A DNA stretch of 64,000 nt from Tropicimonas marinistellae. GTDB lineage: Bacteria; Pseudomonadota; Alphaproteobacteria; Rhodobacterales; Rhodobacteraceae. The notes beneath the pieces were generated by a model. That model was given only the letters and a program-made list of their open reading frames with translations. It did not search any database and was not told the origin of the DNA. The position numbers were made by a program, and so were the translations under genes. Positions 35,247 to 44,167 of the stretch are shown piece by piece; within the stretch, counting starts at the first letter, position 1; the number at the start of each line of letters is the position of its first letter. Where the stretch lies: the NCBI RefSeq assembly GCF_001509585.1, contig NZ_LNCI01000003.1:496001-560000 (forward strand). The letters run 5' to 3'.

Positions 35247-36209
35247 ATGCTTTATGCCTTCCGGTCGTCCCCGGCCGGCCTCCAACCCATGCCACCCACC
35301 GACCAGGATCTGTCGCAGGCGATCTGGATTGATTTGTTGTCGCCGCAGGCGGCCCAGGTTGACGAGGTGGAGGCCCTCGGCGTCGACGTGCCGGAACTGC
35401 CTGACATGGAGGAGTTGCAGCTTTCCAGTCGCCTCTACCGCCTGAACGGGACAAACTACATGACGGTCGTCCTGCCCGGGCTCGCGACCGATGGCAGGCG
35501 GCTCTCGCGGCCGCTGTGCCTCGTGCTCGGACCAGACAGGCTGGTGACAGTGCGTTATCACGCCCCGGATGCCTTCCGGGCCTATCCAGAACGCGCCGGT
35601 CAAAGCGGGGCAGGTTGCGACACGCCCGCACGGGTCTGTCTCGGCCTTCTGGAGGAACTGGTCGACCAGCTCTCCGACACGTTGGAAGAGATCGGGCGCG
35701 CGCTCGATACCACGTCGAGCGAGGTCTTCGACGGCGGCAATCTGAACCGTACCGTCATGCTGCAACGCGCGCTTGAGACCACTGGACGCTTTGGCGTTCA
35801 CATCGGGGCCGTGCGCCATTCCCTGCTGACGCTGGAGCGTGCCGTCAACTACCTGGAGCAATTCCCGACCGATGTGACCGAGGCGAAGACCATCAAACGC
35901 CTGCTGGTCGGGCAGATCAGGGATATCACGGCGCTCGAGGTCCATGCGGACTACCTTGCCGCGCGCGCGTCGGTCGTCGCTGACGCCACGCTCGGCATGA
36001 TCAGCCTTGAACAAAACAAGTCGGTGTCGATGTTGTCGGCGCTTGTCGCGCTGTTCGCGCCTGCCATGTTGATCGCGTCGATCTACGGCATGAATTTTCA
36101 GTGGATGCCGGAGCTGGACAGCAAATGGGGCTTCGTGTTGGCGCTCGCCGGAATGGGGGTCTCGGGGGTTGTCACTTTTCTCTTCTTCAAGAAACGCGGC
36201 TGGATGTGA
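35247..36209 (+). CDS. CorA-family divalent-cation transporter inside the phn operon
   Basis: The 320-residue product has the CorA layout: a soluble alpha/beta N-terminal domain, a long helical region (about 120-255), and two C-terminal membrane segments (about 262-280 and 294-313) with the signature YGMNFQWMPEL (GMN at about 281-283). The positive C terminus KKRGWM is also typical. CorA members move Mg2+, Co2+ or Zn2+. It lies three bases after phnK and 21 before phnL, all on the same strand, so it is co-transcribed with C-P lyase genes. This is not part of the standard phn set. It could supply a metal for the ATP-dependent steps or for the metal-dependent PhnM enzymes. Confidence 0.85.
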   Translation: MLYAFRSSPAGLQPMPPTDQDLSQAIWIDLLSPQAAQVDEVEALGVDVPELPDMEELQLSSRLYRLNGTNYMTVVLPGLATDGRRLSRPLCLVLGPDRLVTVRYHAPDAFRAYPERAGQSGAGCDTPARVCLGLLEELVDQLSDTLEEIGRALDTTSSEVFDGGNLNRTVMLQRALETTGRFGVHIGAVRHSLLTLERAVNYLEQFPTDVTEAKTIKRLLVGQIRDITALEVHADYLAARASVVADATLGMISLEQNKSVSMLSALVALFAPAMLIASIYGMNFQWMPELDSKWGFVLALAGMGVSGVVTFLFFKKRGWM

Positions 36210-36230
36210 GCCCGGCCGGGGAGCAAACGC

Positions 36231-36914
36231 ATGATCGAGCTGACGAACGTGACCAAGCGCTTCACGTTGCATAACCAGGGCGGGGCGGTAATCCCGGTAG
36301 TGGAAGGCGCGTCGCTGCGCGTGGCATCCGGCGAATGCGTCGCGTTGGTAGGCGCATCGGGAGCGGGAAAATCGACGCTGATGCGGATGATCTACGGCAA
36401 CTACCTCGCGCAGGCAGGGCGGATTGTGGTCGGCGGTGTCGACGTGGCGCGGGCCGAACCGCGCGACATCCTGGAACTGCGCCGGACAACTCTGGGCTAT
36501 GTGAGCCAGTTCCTGCGCGTGGTTCCGCGCGTGCCCACACGAGACGTAGTCGCCGAGCCGCTGCTGGCCGTGGGAACGCCGCAAGCGGCAGCGCGTTCGG
36601 TGGCGGAAGCGCTGCTGGAGCGGCTCAATGTGCCGCGCACGCTTTGGGAGCTTTCGCCGACAACGTTCTCGGGTGGCGAGCAACAGCGGGTGAATATCGC
36701 GCGCGGTTTCGCACATGCCTATCCCGCCCTGCTGCTGGACGAGCCGACGGCAAGCCTCGACGCGGTCAACCGGGACGTGGTGCTGCAGCTGATCGAGGAA
36801 GCCAAGGCGCGCGGCGCGGCCATCGTCGGGATTTTTCACGACTCGGCGGCGCGGGAGCGGGTTTGCGACCGGGAGGTGGACGTGACGTCCTTTGCGCCCG
36901 CACGGGCGGCCTGA
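36231..36914 (+). CDS. phnL: PhnL, ABC-type ATPase of phosphonate metabolism
   Basis: The 227-residue product is an ABC ATPase with Walker A GASGAGKST, signature SGGEQQRVNIARGF, Walker B LLLDEPTASLDAVNR and the switch His in GIFHDSAARE. The pattern LHNQGGAVIPVVEGASLRVASGECVALVGASGAGKSTLMRMIYGNYLAQAGRI is that of PhnL, which acts with PhnG/H/I in ribosylation rather than in transport. It lies 21 bp behind the CorA-like gene and one base before the phnN start. Confidence 0.9.
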   Translation: MIELTNVTKRFTLHNQGGAVIPVVEGASLRVASGECVALVGASGAGKSTLMRMIYGNYLAQAGRIVVGGVDVARAEPRDILELRRTTLGYVSQFLRVVPRVPTRDVVAEPLLAVGTPQAAARSVAEALLERLNVPRTLWELSPTTFSGGEQQRVNIARGFAHAYPALLLDEPTASLDAVNRDVVLQLIEEAKARGAAIVGIFHDSAARERVCDREVDVTSFAPARAA

Positions 36915-36915
36915 G

Positions 36916-37458
36916 ATGGCGGGGCGTCTGTTCGCTGTCGTCGGTCCGTCGGGGGCGGGCAAGGATACCTTGATGTCCGAAGCCAAACGACGCCGGCCGG
37001 ATCTGTATCTCGTGCGGCGGGTGATCACGCGCCCGGCGGAGGCGGGTGGAGAACCATTCGAGGGCGTGAATGTCGACGAGTTCCGGCGGCGCAAGGCGGC
37101 TGGCGAATTCGTGCTCGACTGGGAGGCGCATGGGCTGCACTACGGCATCCCGAACACCGTCGACCGTGCAATCGCCGAAGGGCGTAATGTGCTGTTCAAC
37201 GGCTCGCGCGGGGTGCTGGGACGCGCCTGGGAGGAGTTCCCCGGCCTCACGGTCGTTCTGGTGACGGCTTCCGTTCCGGTTCTGGCAGATCGGCTGGCGG
37301 CGCGCGGCCGGGAAAGTCGGAACGACATTGCCCGGCGCCTGGCTCGGGCGGCCTATGAAATCCCCTACGGACCGCCAATCCGCGTGGTGGAAAACGATGG
37401 GGAGCTGGAGTCGGCGGTGGAGGCCTTCCTCCGCGTGCTTCAGCCGCTCAGCGTGTAG
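36916..37458 (+). CDS. phnN: PhnN, ribose 1,5-bisphosphate phosphokinase
   Basis: The 180-residue product is a guanylate-kinase-like P-loop kinase with Walker A GPSGAGKDT at residues 10-18. PhnN makes PRPP from ribose 1,5-bisphosphate and ATP, returning the ribose of the C-P lyase pathway to nucleotide metabolism. Conserved regions are VRRVITRPAEAGGEPFEGV and HGLHYGIPNTVDRAIAEGRNVLFNGSRG. Its 3' end overlaps the convergent DUF1045 gene by 19 bp, which is usual for such pairs. Confidence 0.92.
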   Translation: MAGRLFAVVGPSGAGKDTLMSEAKRRRPDLYLVRRVITRPAEAGGEPFEGVNVDEFRRRKAAGEFVLDWEAHGLHYGIPNTVDRAIAEGRNVLFNGSRGVLGRAWEEFPGLTVVLVTASVPVLADRLAARGRESRNDIARRLARAAYEIPYGPPIRVVENDGELESAVEAFLRVLQPLSV

Positions 37459-38129
37459 CGATGCAGGTTGTGGAATCGCCCGTCCTGCCCCTCGCCGAAC
37501 AGGCAGATGTCCCGGATCCGCAAGGGGCGCGGGAGGATCGGCTCAAGCATCGGACGCAACCGGGCGGCGATAGCCTCCGCCTCTGCATCCGGCAGCTTGC
37601 CGGACAGGGTGAGGTGGAAGCGGAATTCCTCCATCACGTAGGGGTAGCCCCATTTTTGCAGCAGGATCTCCTGCCGCGCGCTCAATCCGGACTTGCGGCG
37701 GCGATCCAGTTCTTCCTCGCTCGGAGGCGCCCGGAACGCGTCGAGCGCCTCGACAACCCGCGCGGCGAGCAGCGCGAGCGGTGTGGTTTCGCCGTCCGGG
37801 ATGAGCGCGAGAAACCCGCCAAGCCGCGCAAGCGTCAAGCCGTCGAGCAACACCGGCGCCAGCGAGGATGCCAGCGCCTCTGTCGCATTGTGCAACTCGG
37901 ACACGTCGAAACCCTGGGCCAGCCGGAATGGCGGTTTCAATGTGCCGTGCAGACCGTATTTGTGCGGCGTCCGGGTGATTTCGGCCACCGGCATCGGCAA
38001 GCCGGGAACGGACGGGTGCGCAAGTTTCCGTCCTCCGCGCGGATCCCATCCCAGCCAGGCAGCACCGAAATCTGCGAGCGGGCCGGGCGGTGGCGCGAAA
38101 TAGAGCGCGTAGCGCGTAAAACCATCCAT
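37440..38129 (-). CDS. DUF1045 protein, 2H phosphoesterase of the phosphonate operon
   Basis: The 229-residue product matches the DUF1045 phosphonate-operon protein family. It has both catalytic His-x-Thr motifs of the 2H phosphoesterase fold: His-61 in YGLHGTLKPPF and His-172 in FRFHLTLSGK. An AGGAGA ribosome binding site lies upstream of the start. It is encoded on the strand opposite to phnN and phnM, overlapping the phnN 3' end by 19 bp. It may open the cyclic phosphate product of PhnJ, work done by PhnP in Escherichia coli; no phnP gene lies in this window. The enzymatic role is an inference from fold and context. Confidence 0.85.
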   Translation of the reverse strand: MDGFTRYALYFAPPPGPLADFGAAWLGWDPRGGRKLAHPSVPGLPMPVAEITRTPHKYGLHGTLKPPFRLAQGFDVSELHNATEALASSLAPVLLDGLTLARLGGFLALIPDGETTPLALLAARVVEALDAFRAPPSEEELDRRRKSGLSARQEILLQKWGYPYVMEEFRFHLTLSGKLPDAEAEAIAARLRPMLEPILPRPLRIRDICLFGEGQDGRFHNLHRYTLSG

Positions 38130-38203
38130 GACGTGTCTCCTGATTGGGGGCACGTAGCACATCGCGGCGCGGGCCGCGAGGCCAGAGCAGATCGGAAAGC
38201 CCT

Positions 38204-39343
38204 ATGACACAGACGATTTTCGCCAATGCCAGGCTCGTCCTCCCCGACGAGGTGGTGCGCGGCAGCCTCAGGGTCGCCGGCGGTCGCATTACCGATATTG
38301 CGGCCGGCGCATCGGTTCCGGCAGGGGCGGTCGATTGCGCCGGAGATCTGGTCATGCCCGGGCTGATCGAACTGCACACCGACAATCTGGAGCGCCATAT
38401 TCAACCCCGCCCGAAGGTCGACTGGCCGCATCCCGCCGCGATAATCGCCCACGACGGCGAGTTGGCGAGTGTCGGCATCACCACCGTGTTCGATGCGATG
38501 CGGGTGGGCTCGGTGCCCAGCGAACGCAACGATTATGCTGCCTATGCCCGCCAGCTCGCCACCGAACTCTTGCAGATGCGGGCGGAGGGCGTCCTTCGGA
38601 TCAGCCATTTCCTGCATCTGCGCGCCGAGATCTGCTCCGCGACACTGGTGGAGGAAATGGCGGCCTTCGGGCCGGAGGACAGGGTCGGTATCGTGAGCCT
38701 CATGGACCACACGCCGGGTCAGCGGCAGTTCCGTGACGTGTCCAAGCTCAAGCAATATGTGCAGGGCAAGCACGGTATGTCCGACGCCGGGTTCGAGGAC
38801 CATGTCGCGCACATGCAATCTCTGCGCGAGGCGAACGGCGAGGAACACGAGCGCGTAGCGGTGGCCGAAGCGCGCCGCTACGGGGCGGTGTTGGCCAGCC
38901 ACGACGACACGCTGGAGGACCATGTGGATACCTCCGCCGCACACGGCGTGCGGCTGGCGGAATTCCCGACAACGCGCGAGGCGGCGGCGGCCTGCCATGC
39001 GCGTGGCATCGCTGTCATGATGGGGGCGCCCAACCTGATCCGCGGCGGCAGCCATTCGGGAAATGTTGCCGCGCAGGAACTGGCAGAGGCCGACCTGCTG
39101 GATATCGTCAGTTCCGACTACGTGCCTTCGGCGCTGCTTTCGGCGGCGCTCTTGCTGGGCGATATCTGGGGTGATCTTCCGCGCGGGGTGGCGACGGTCA
39201 CACGCGCGCCCGCCGACGTCGTGGATATGCCGGACCGTGGCCGGTTGCAGATCGGCGCGCGGGCTGACGTGGTGCGCGTACACCGGATCGCAGGCGCCGG
39301 CGCGGTGCGCGGCGCCTGGGTGGCCGGGGAACGGGTGGCCTGA
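38204..39343 (+). CDS. phnM: PhnM, ribose 1-methylphosphonate 5-triphosphate diphosphatase, canonical copy
   Basis: The 379-residue product is the canonical PhnM type: PGLIELHTDNLERHIQPRPKVDWPHPAA matches the E. coli-type HTDNLEKHxxPRPKVDWP block. It also has GITTVFDAMRVGSVP, SLMDHTPGQRQFRDV, SHDDTLEDHV and GAPNLIRGGSHSGNVAA. The enzyme removes diphosphate from alpha-D-ribose 1-alkylphosphonate 5-triphosphate before C-P cleavage. It is divergent from the DUF1045 gene with 74 bp between starts. The window therefore contains two PhnM homologues of different subtypes. Confidence 0.92.
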   Translation: MTQTIFANARLVLPDEVVRGSLRVAGGRITDIAAGASVPAGAVDCAGDLVMPGLIELHTDNLERHIQPRPKVDWPHPAAIIAHDGELASVGITTVFDAMRVGSVPSERNDYAAYARQLATELLQMRAEGVLRISHFLHLRAEICSATLVEEMAAFGPEDRVGIVSLMDHTPGQRQFRDVSKLKQYVQGKHGMSDAGFEDHVAHMQSLREANGEEHERVAVAEARRYGAVLASHDDTLEDHVDTSAAHGVRLAEFPTTREAAAACHARGIAVMMGAPNLIRGGSHSGNVAAQELAEADLLDIVSSDYVPSALLSAALLLGDIWGDLPRGVATVTRAPADVVDMPDRGRLQIGARADVVRVHRIAGAGAVRGAWVAGERVA

Positions 39344-39356
39344 CGGCGCACCGAAA

Positions 39357-39376
39357 CCGGGGCCAGTGCGCCCCGG
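39357..39376. terminator. GC-rich hairpin between convergent genes
   Basis: Perfect 7-bp arms CCGGGGC and GCCCCGG with a 6-nt loop lie between the 3' ends of phnM and the exported protein gene. No T-run follows, so it is a terminator candidate by position only. Confidence 0.45.
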
Positions 39377-39387
39377 CCCCGTGGCGC

Positions 39388-39813
39388 TCAGAGGCCGAAC
39401 CCGATGTCTGTGCGCGAGCTGGGTGTCAGAACGCCCAGGCAGTCCGGCGCCTCGCCTTCGGTGGCGGTGCACTCGGCCAGGCTGTTGATCAGCAGCCGGG
39501 AGATTCCGCTGCAGGGCTGGTCGGCCAGGTCGAACTGCACGACCTTTGTCTTGCCGTCGGTCAACGCGCCGAATTCTAGGATCAGCAGCCGGGAAACAAT
39601 GTCCTCGGCATCGAAAACCGCGACCTCGAACGAAACGGCCGACAGGTCCGTGCCGGTGGCGTTGCGCGCTACATAGGTCATGCGGCAGCCGTTTTCGGCT
39701 TCACGCGCATTGTTCAGCTCCAGCCCGAAACCGCTTTCCTGGGAAATGGCTGCCGTGGCGCCCAGAGATGTCACGGTTGCCACGGTCATGGCTGTCAGGA
39801 GTTTCGGAATCAT
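39388..39813 (-). CDS. Small exported protein of unknown function
   Basis: The 141-residue product has a signal peptide (MIPKLLTAMTVATVTSLGATAAIS, cleavage near AIS-QE). The mature part has four cysteines (about Cys-43, 101, 115, 125), suited to two disulfides in the periplasm, and alternating beta-strand-like runs (CRMTYVARNATGTDLSAVSFEVAVFD). I recognise this as a small exported protein type seen in alphaproteobacteria but not with a function. AGAGGG nine bases before the chosen ATG supports the start. It converges on phnM and is divergent from the MaoC-Pta gene. Confidence 0.65.
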   Translation of the reverse strand: MIPKLLTAMTVATVTSLGATAAISQESGFGLELNNAREAENGCRMTYVARNATGTDLSAVSFEVAVFDAEDIVSRLLILEFGALTDGKTKVVQFDLADQPCSGISRLLINSLAECTATEGEAPDCLGVLTPSSRTDIGFGL

Positions 39814-40187
39814 CGGATATCGCCCTCTCAAAGTCCCACAAAAACGTCTGTGGCCAAGGTGCTAGCACGCGCGCGGCGTTCCGCAAAGCCCTGAGCGAAC
39901 GTGCGTGAAGCGCGCAGCCGTGAGTCGGGAGGCAGCGACTCCGGCCGGCAGCCCGCGCCGTGAGCTCCGGCACCTGCCCATTGCATGCGCAGAAATTTTC
40001 GCGGCGGTGCGGCATTTTCTCCGATCCGTGTATTCGTGCGGTATCCGCCGCTGTGGAGCCGCTTCGCGGGGTTCCTTTGCATACCGTGACATGCGATAGG
40101 CCTGCGCGGGGAAGAGCACGCCGGCGGGTGGCAAACCGAGTCCCATCCGCGGAGAGGCGATCCGCGACTCGGACCGAGGATGTGACC
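39814..40187. other. Divergent intergenic region
   Basis: About 370 bp between the exported protein gene and the MaoC-Pta gene. Overlapping frames exist on both strands without ribosome binding sites or family resemblance. It should hold both promoters. Confidence 0.35.
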
Positions 40188-41570
40188 ATGACCAAGATCA
40201 CCAATACACCTTGGGATCAGCTCGACGTCGGGATGGAAGCGGAGGTCCGGCGCATCTGCCGTGCCGACGATTTCTATGTCTTCGCCAATATCACAGGCAA
40301 CATGAACCCGAAGCACTTCCCGCGCTTCAAGGATGTCGAGGGATCGCTGCACGAGCCGGTGTCGCCGGCAATGTGGGTCGCGACGCTGATTTCCTCTGTT
40401 CTGGGCAGCAAGCTGCCGGGGCCGGGCACGCTCTACAAAGCCCAGTCGATCACGTTCCATGAACGCGCCTTCGCCGGTGACGAGTTGATCATCAAGGTGA
40501 AGTTGATCGAGAAGAAGCCTGAAAATATTGCGGTTTTCCAGTGTTCCGTCGACAGCGTCGACGGCAAGAAACTCGCCGAGGGCGTGACAGAAGTGATCGC
40601 TCCGACCGAGTCGATGGATTACGTCGTTGACGATATTCCCGGCCTCATCGTCGAGCGCCACGCCCATTTCGACAAGTTGCTGGGCGAAGCGGAGCCGCTG
40701 CCGCCCATGAAGACCGCCGTCGTGGCACCGGAATCGGAAGATGCGCTGCTCGGGCCGCTTCTCGGGTGCGATCACACGCTGATCGACCCGATCCTGATCG
40801 GCGACGAGGCGAAAATCCGCGACGCCGCGGAGAAGATCGGACGGGATATTTCCAGCTTCGAGATCATTCACGAGCCCAGTCACAGGGCGGCGGCCAGCCT
40901 CGGTGTGCAACTGGTCAACGAAGGCCGTGCCGCGGCGCTGATGAAGGGGAACCTGCACACTGACGTGCTGCTGGGCGAGGTGGTCAAGCGCGACGGTGGG
41001 CTGCGCATGGGCCGCCGGCTCTCCCACGTGTTCGTCATGGATGTGCCGGGGCTCACGCATCTGTTGCTGATCTCGGATGCCGCGATCAACATCGCCCCGG
41101 ACCTGGAGACGAAGGTGGACATCACGCAGAACGCCATCGACCTGGCCCATACGCTCGGCATGGACGAACCAAAGGTCGGCATCCTTTCTGCGGTCGAGAC
41201 GGTCAACCCCAAGATCCCCTCCACGCTGGAGGCGGCGGCGCTATCCAAGATGGCCGAACGCGGCCAGATCAAGGGGGCGCTCGTTGACGGGCCGCTGGCG
41301 ATGGACAACGCGATCAACCTGGAGGCCGCGCGCACCAAGGGGATCCGCTCCATGGTGGCCGGACAGGCGGAGATCCTGATCGCGCCGAACCTGGAATCGG
41401 CCAACATGCTCGCCAAGGAGCTGACCTTCATCGCCCATGCAGAGGCCGGCGGGCTGGTGGTCGGTGCCCGGTGCCCGGTGATCGTCACCAGCCGGGCCGA
41501 TGACGACAAGGCGCGGCTTGTGTCGTGCGCGGTCGCGGCGCTCTACGCCCACCGCAAGATGCCGGTCTGA
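40188..41570 (+). CDS. MaoC-like / phosphate acyltransferase fusion (bifunctional enoyl-CoA hydratase/phosphate acetyltransferase)
   Basis: The 460-residue product joins two domains. Residues about 10-150 form a MaoC hot-dog domain: DDFYVFANITGNMNPKHF, EPVSPAMWVATLISSVLGSKLPGPGTLYKAQSITFHERAFAGDELIIKVKL. Residues about 165-460 are a phosphate acetyl/butyryltransferase domain (DALLGPLLGCDHTLIDPILIGDEAKIRDAAEKIG, KGNLHTDVLLGEV, IPSTLEAAALSKMAERGQIKGALVDGPLAMDNAI). Such fusions are found in many alphaproteobacteria and interconvert acyl-CoA and acyl phosphate. No acetate kinase gene lies beside it, so the phosphoryl partner is elsewhere. GAGGA before the ATG supports the start. Confidence 0.85.
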   Translation: MTKITNTPWDQLDVGMEAEVRRICRADDFYVFANITGNMNPKHFPRFKDVEGSLHEPVSPAMWVATLISSVLGSKLPGPGTLYKAQSITFHERAFAGDELIIKVKLIEKKPENIAVFQCSVDSVDGKKLAEGVTEVIAPTESMDYVVDDIPGLIVERHAHFDKLLGEAEPLPPMKTAVVAPESEDALLGPLLGCDHTLIDPILIGDEAKIRDAAEKIGRDISSFEIIHEPSHRAAASLGVQLVNEGRAAALMKGNLHTDVLLGEVVKRDGGLRMGRRLSHVFVMDVPGLTHLLLISDAAINIAPDLETKVDITQNAIDLAHTLGMDEPKVGILSAVETVNPKIPSTLEAAALSKMAERGQIKGALVDGPLAMDNAINLEAARTKGIRSMVAGQAEILIAPNLESANMLAKELTFIAHAEAGGLVVGARCPVIVTSRADDDKARLVSCAVAALYAHRKMPV

Positions 41571-41601
41571 CCAGCACGAGCCCGGCCGATGCGGCAACGA
41601 T

Positions 41602-41623
41602 GGGGCGGTCCCTGGCCCGCCCC
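41602..41623 (+). terminator. Hairpin after the MaoC-Pta gene
   Basis: Perfect 7-bp arms GGGGCGG and CCGCCCC with an 8-nt loop begin 31 bp after the stop. No T-run follows; it may end transcription or protect the 3' end. Confidence 0.4.
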
Positions 41624-41778
41624 TCGCCAGCTTCGGTGGTCGTCGGGCGTCGATCCTGCCTTCTGACGGCGCGGTCATCCGGGGCACTGGGCTCGGGTGA
41701 CGGCCCGCAACCCCAGCGTGGACACGAAATCCCTTGCATGTAATTCAATGGCGGCCCCCCAAGTGAGAAGCGACCGCC

Positions 41779-42819
41779 ATGAAAGCCGTTTTGTTCGAGA
41801 AGTTCGGGGAAACCCCGAAAGTCGTCACCGTCAGTGACCCGACGCCAGACGCCCATGGAGTCGTGATCAAGGTCGAAGCCACGGGCGTTTGCCGCAGCGA
41901 TTGGCACGGCTGGATGGGGCATGACAGCGATGTCGAGTTGCCGCATGTACCGGGGCACGAGCTGGCAGGCGTGATCCATGCCATCGGAAAGAACGTGGCC
42001 AACTGGCAAGTCGGGGATCGGGTGACCGTGCCGTTCATCGCGGGGTGCGGGGCCTGTCCGGAATGCCACGCAGGGCACCAACAGGTCTGCCACAATCAGG
42101 AGCAGCCCGGCTTCACCTATTGGGGCTCGTTCGCCGAGTATGTCGCCATTCATCAGGCCGACATGAACCTCGTGTCTCTGCCGGAGAGCATGGACTTTGC
42201 CACCGCCGCGAGCCTCGGCTGCCGTTTCGCCACGGCCTTCCGGGCTGTCGTCGATCAGGGCCGGGCCGGCGCCGGTCAATGGGTCGCGGTGCATGGATGC
42301 GGCGGTGTGGGCCTGTCGGCGGTGATGATCGCCAACGCCGTCGGGACAAATGTGATCGCCGTCGATATCGACGATGGCAAGCTGTCCCTCGCCAGGGAAC
42401 TCGGAGCGGTTGCCGCAATCAACGGGGCAATGGTTGCGGACGTGCCCGAAGCGGTGATCGAATTGAGCGGAGGAGGGGCCCACGTCTCCCTCGACGCATT
42501 GGGCCACCCGGAAACGTGCTTCAATTCGATACAGAACCTCCGGCCTCGGGGCAGGCATGTTCAGGTTGGCCTGATGCTCGGTGATCACACGACGCCCGAG
42601 GTTCCGATGGCCAGGGTGATCGGCAAGGAACTCGAAATTCTTGGCTCGCACGGCATGCAGGCGCACAGATACGGGGCCATGCTGGACATGATCAACTCTC
42701 GCAAGCTCGATCCGGCGCGACTTGTCGGCAATCGGATCAGCCTGGAAGAAGCCCCGACAGCGCTCATGAACATGGATACATTCCAATCGGTCGGCGCGAC
42801 CGTGATAACCTCGTTCTGA
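41779..42819 (+). CDS. Zinc-dependent alcohol dehydrogenase
   Basis: The 346-residue product is a medium-chain dehydrogenase. The catalytic zinc site is given by [10 protein letters not shown] (Cys) and VPGHELAG (His-Glu), the structural zinc site by [15 protein letters not shown] (CX2CX2CX7C). The NAD(P)-binding Rossmann motif is [14 protein letters not shown]. It has the length and features of zinc-dependent alcohol dehydrogenase family proteins that act on primary alcohols. The direction of reaction and substrate are open. It lies 208 bp after the MaoC-Pta gene and appears to be transcribed alone. Confidence 0.9.
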   Translation: MKAVLFEKFGETPKVVTVSDPTPDAHGVVIKVEATGVCRSDWHGWMGHDSDVELPHVPGHELAGVIHAIGKNVANWQVGDRVTVPFIAGCGACPECHAGHQQVCHNQEQPGFTYWGSFAEYVAIHQADMNLVSLPESMDFATAASLGCRFATAFRAVVDQGRAGAGQWVAVHGCGGVGLSAVMIANAVGTNVIAVDIDDGKLSLARELGAVAAINGAMVADVPEAVIELSGGGAHVSLDALGHPETCFNSIQNLRPRGRHVQVGLMLGDHTTPEVPMARVIGKELEILGSHGMQAHRYGAMLDMINSRKLDPARLVGNRISLEEAPTALMNMDTFQSVGATVITSF

Positions 42820-43198
42820 ACCCGTGGGCCTGAAGCCAGACTCGCCCTGCACGGCCTCTCGGTTCTGCCGTCGACGCGAAAGTCGCTGCGCGATGTCTCG
42901 GGTTGGTGCCGAGTGACCGTAGTCCGGATCGGGCTTGCGTTGGTGGCAACCGTTTCTCCGACAGGTTTTTCCTGATCCGGAGCAGCGGCCACGCATTGCG
43001 GGAATCGGACGACCGGGCCGTTCTTGGGCATCGTTCGTGCCGATGGCTGACCACGTCCACGCTGGCTCGGGCGCGCGGCACACGGGTTTACCCGGCACAT
43101 CCTGCATTCACCTGCGGTGTGTCGACGCAAAGGTGTGGCTTTGCGCAGCGTCTTCTGGTGAAATCCTTGTGTGTCAGTGTCATGGGGGAGGGAATGGT
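42820..43198. other. Intergenic region upstream of the DUF4239-like gene
   Basis: About 380 bp without a recognised gene; the frame of the next gene stays open upstream but that part (Cys/Trp/His-rich) does not look coding. Confidence 0.35.
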
Positions 43199-44044
43199 AT
43201 GGACACGATGGATGCTGCGGCACTTTACGACCGGATCAGCCTGCCGGTTCTAACCATCCAGGCGGCGGCGCTCGTGCTGCTGATCACGCTCCCGGCTGCC
43301 GCAGTTCTGGGATTTCTGAGCGGGGCCATGCGGCGCAAGATGTTGCTCGCGGCCGGGCGGGATGTGGACCACGTCGTTGGGGAGACGACGCTCGGTGCCA
43401 TTCTTGCGCTGCTCGGTCTCCTGCTCGCTTTTAGCTTCGGCAATGCGCTGAACGTCTCCCAGGCGCGCAAGTCGGCAATCGTGGGCGAGGGTGCCGCGCT
43501 TGGTACGGCATTCCTTCGGGCTGACTATTTGCCCGAGCCGGGGCGCACCACCTTGCAGCAAGCGCTGCTCGATTATGGGCAAACGAGGTTTCTGCCGGGC
43601 GATGGCAGCATTCACACGATAGAGCAGGCGCAGGCCTTCATCGCCCGGACGCTTGAGGCACAGGCGAAGCTCTGGCCGCTGACGCTGGAGGTAACGGCCG
43701 ATCCACTGCCCGCGCCGCTCAAGACCTTCATCGCCGGCGCGATGAACGACGCGATCGACGCCCATCTCTACCGGGTGGAAACACTGTCGAATCCGGTCTC
43801 CGACATCACCATGTCGATGATGCTGGCGTCCGCCCTGATGTCGCTCTTCCTGCTCGGAAACCGCGCCGGAATGGTAGGACGAAAGCTGACCTGGCGAACG
43901 TTTGTCTTCTCCGCTTTCCTCTTCGTCGTGATGATTTCGATCCTGGACACGCAACGGGGAACGGAAGGACTCGTGCGTATGGACGACACCGCGTTGCGGG
44001 TAACGGTCTTCGAGATGGAGATGGCGCTCGCCAGTCGAAACTGA
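43199..44044 (+). CDS. Membrane protein of the DUF4239/bestrophin-like type
   Basis: The 281-residue product has two N-terminal hydrophobic segments (about 15-45 and 65-90), a soluble helical middle (about 95-200) and two C-terminal segments (about 205-225 and 233-250). The segment GETTLGAILALLGLLLAFSFGNALNVSQARKSAIVGEGAALGTAFLRADYLP, where a membrane helix runs into a long charged helix, is typical of DUF4239 proteins related to bestrophin channels. It may be an ion channel, but no function is established from sequence. A GGGGGAGGG tract precedes the ATG chosen; the open frame extends upstream without coding character. Confidence 0.6.
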   Translation: MDTMDAAALYDRISLPVLTIQAAALVLLITLPAAAVLGFLSGAMRRKMLLAAGRDVDHVVGETTLGAILALLGLLLAFSFGNALNVSQARKSAIVGEGAALGTAFLRADYLPEPGRTTLQQALLDYGQTRFLPGDGSIHTIEQAQAFIARTLEAQAKLWPLTLEVTADPLPAPLKTFIAGAMNDAIDAHLYRVETLSNPVSDITMSMMLASALMSLFLLGNRAGMVGRKLTWRTFVFSAFLFVVMISILDTQRGTEGLVRMDDTALRVTVFEMEMALASRN

Positions 44045-44167
44045 GCTCCGGCCGAGCGCGGCGGCGCGTGCCGTTGACCCGCCCGGCACAGGGGTCGATA
44101 AGGCGGGCGGGGCGCTCCGCCGCGCGCATCGGCGCGACGACGCGGTGCCATGATCAACGAGGCATTC

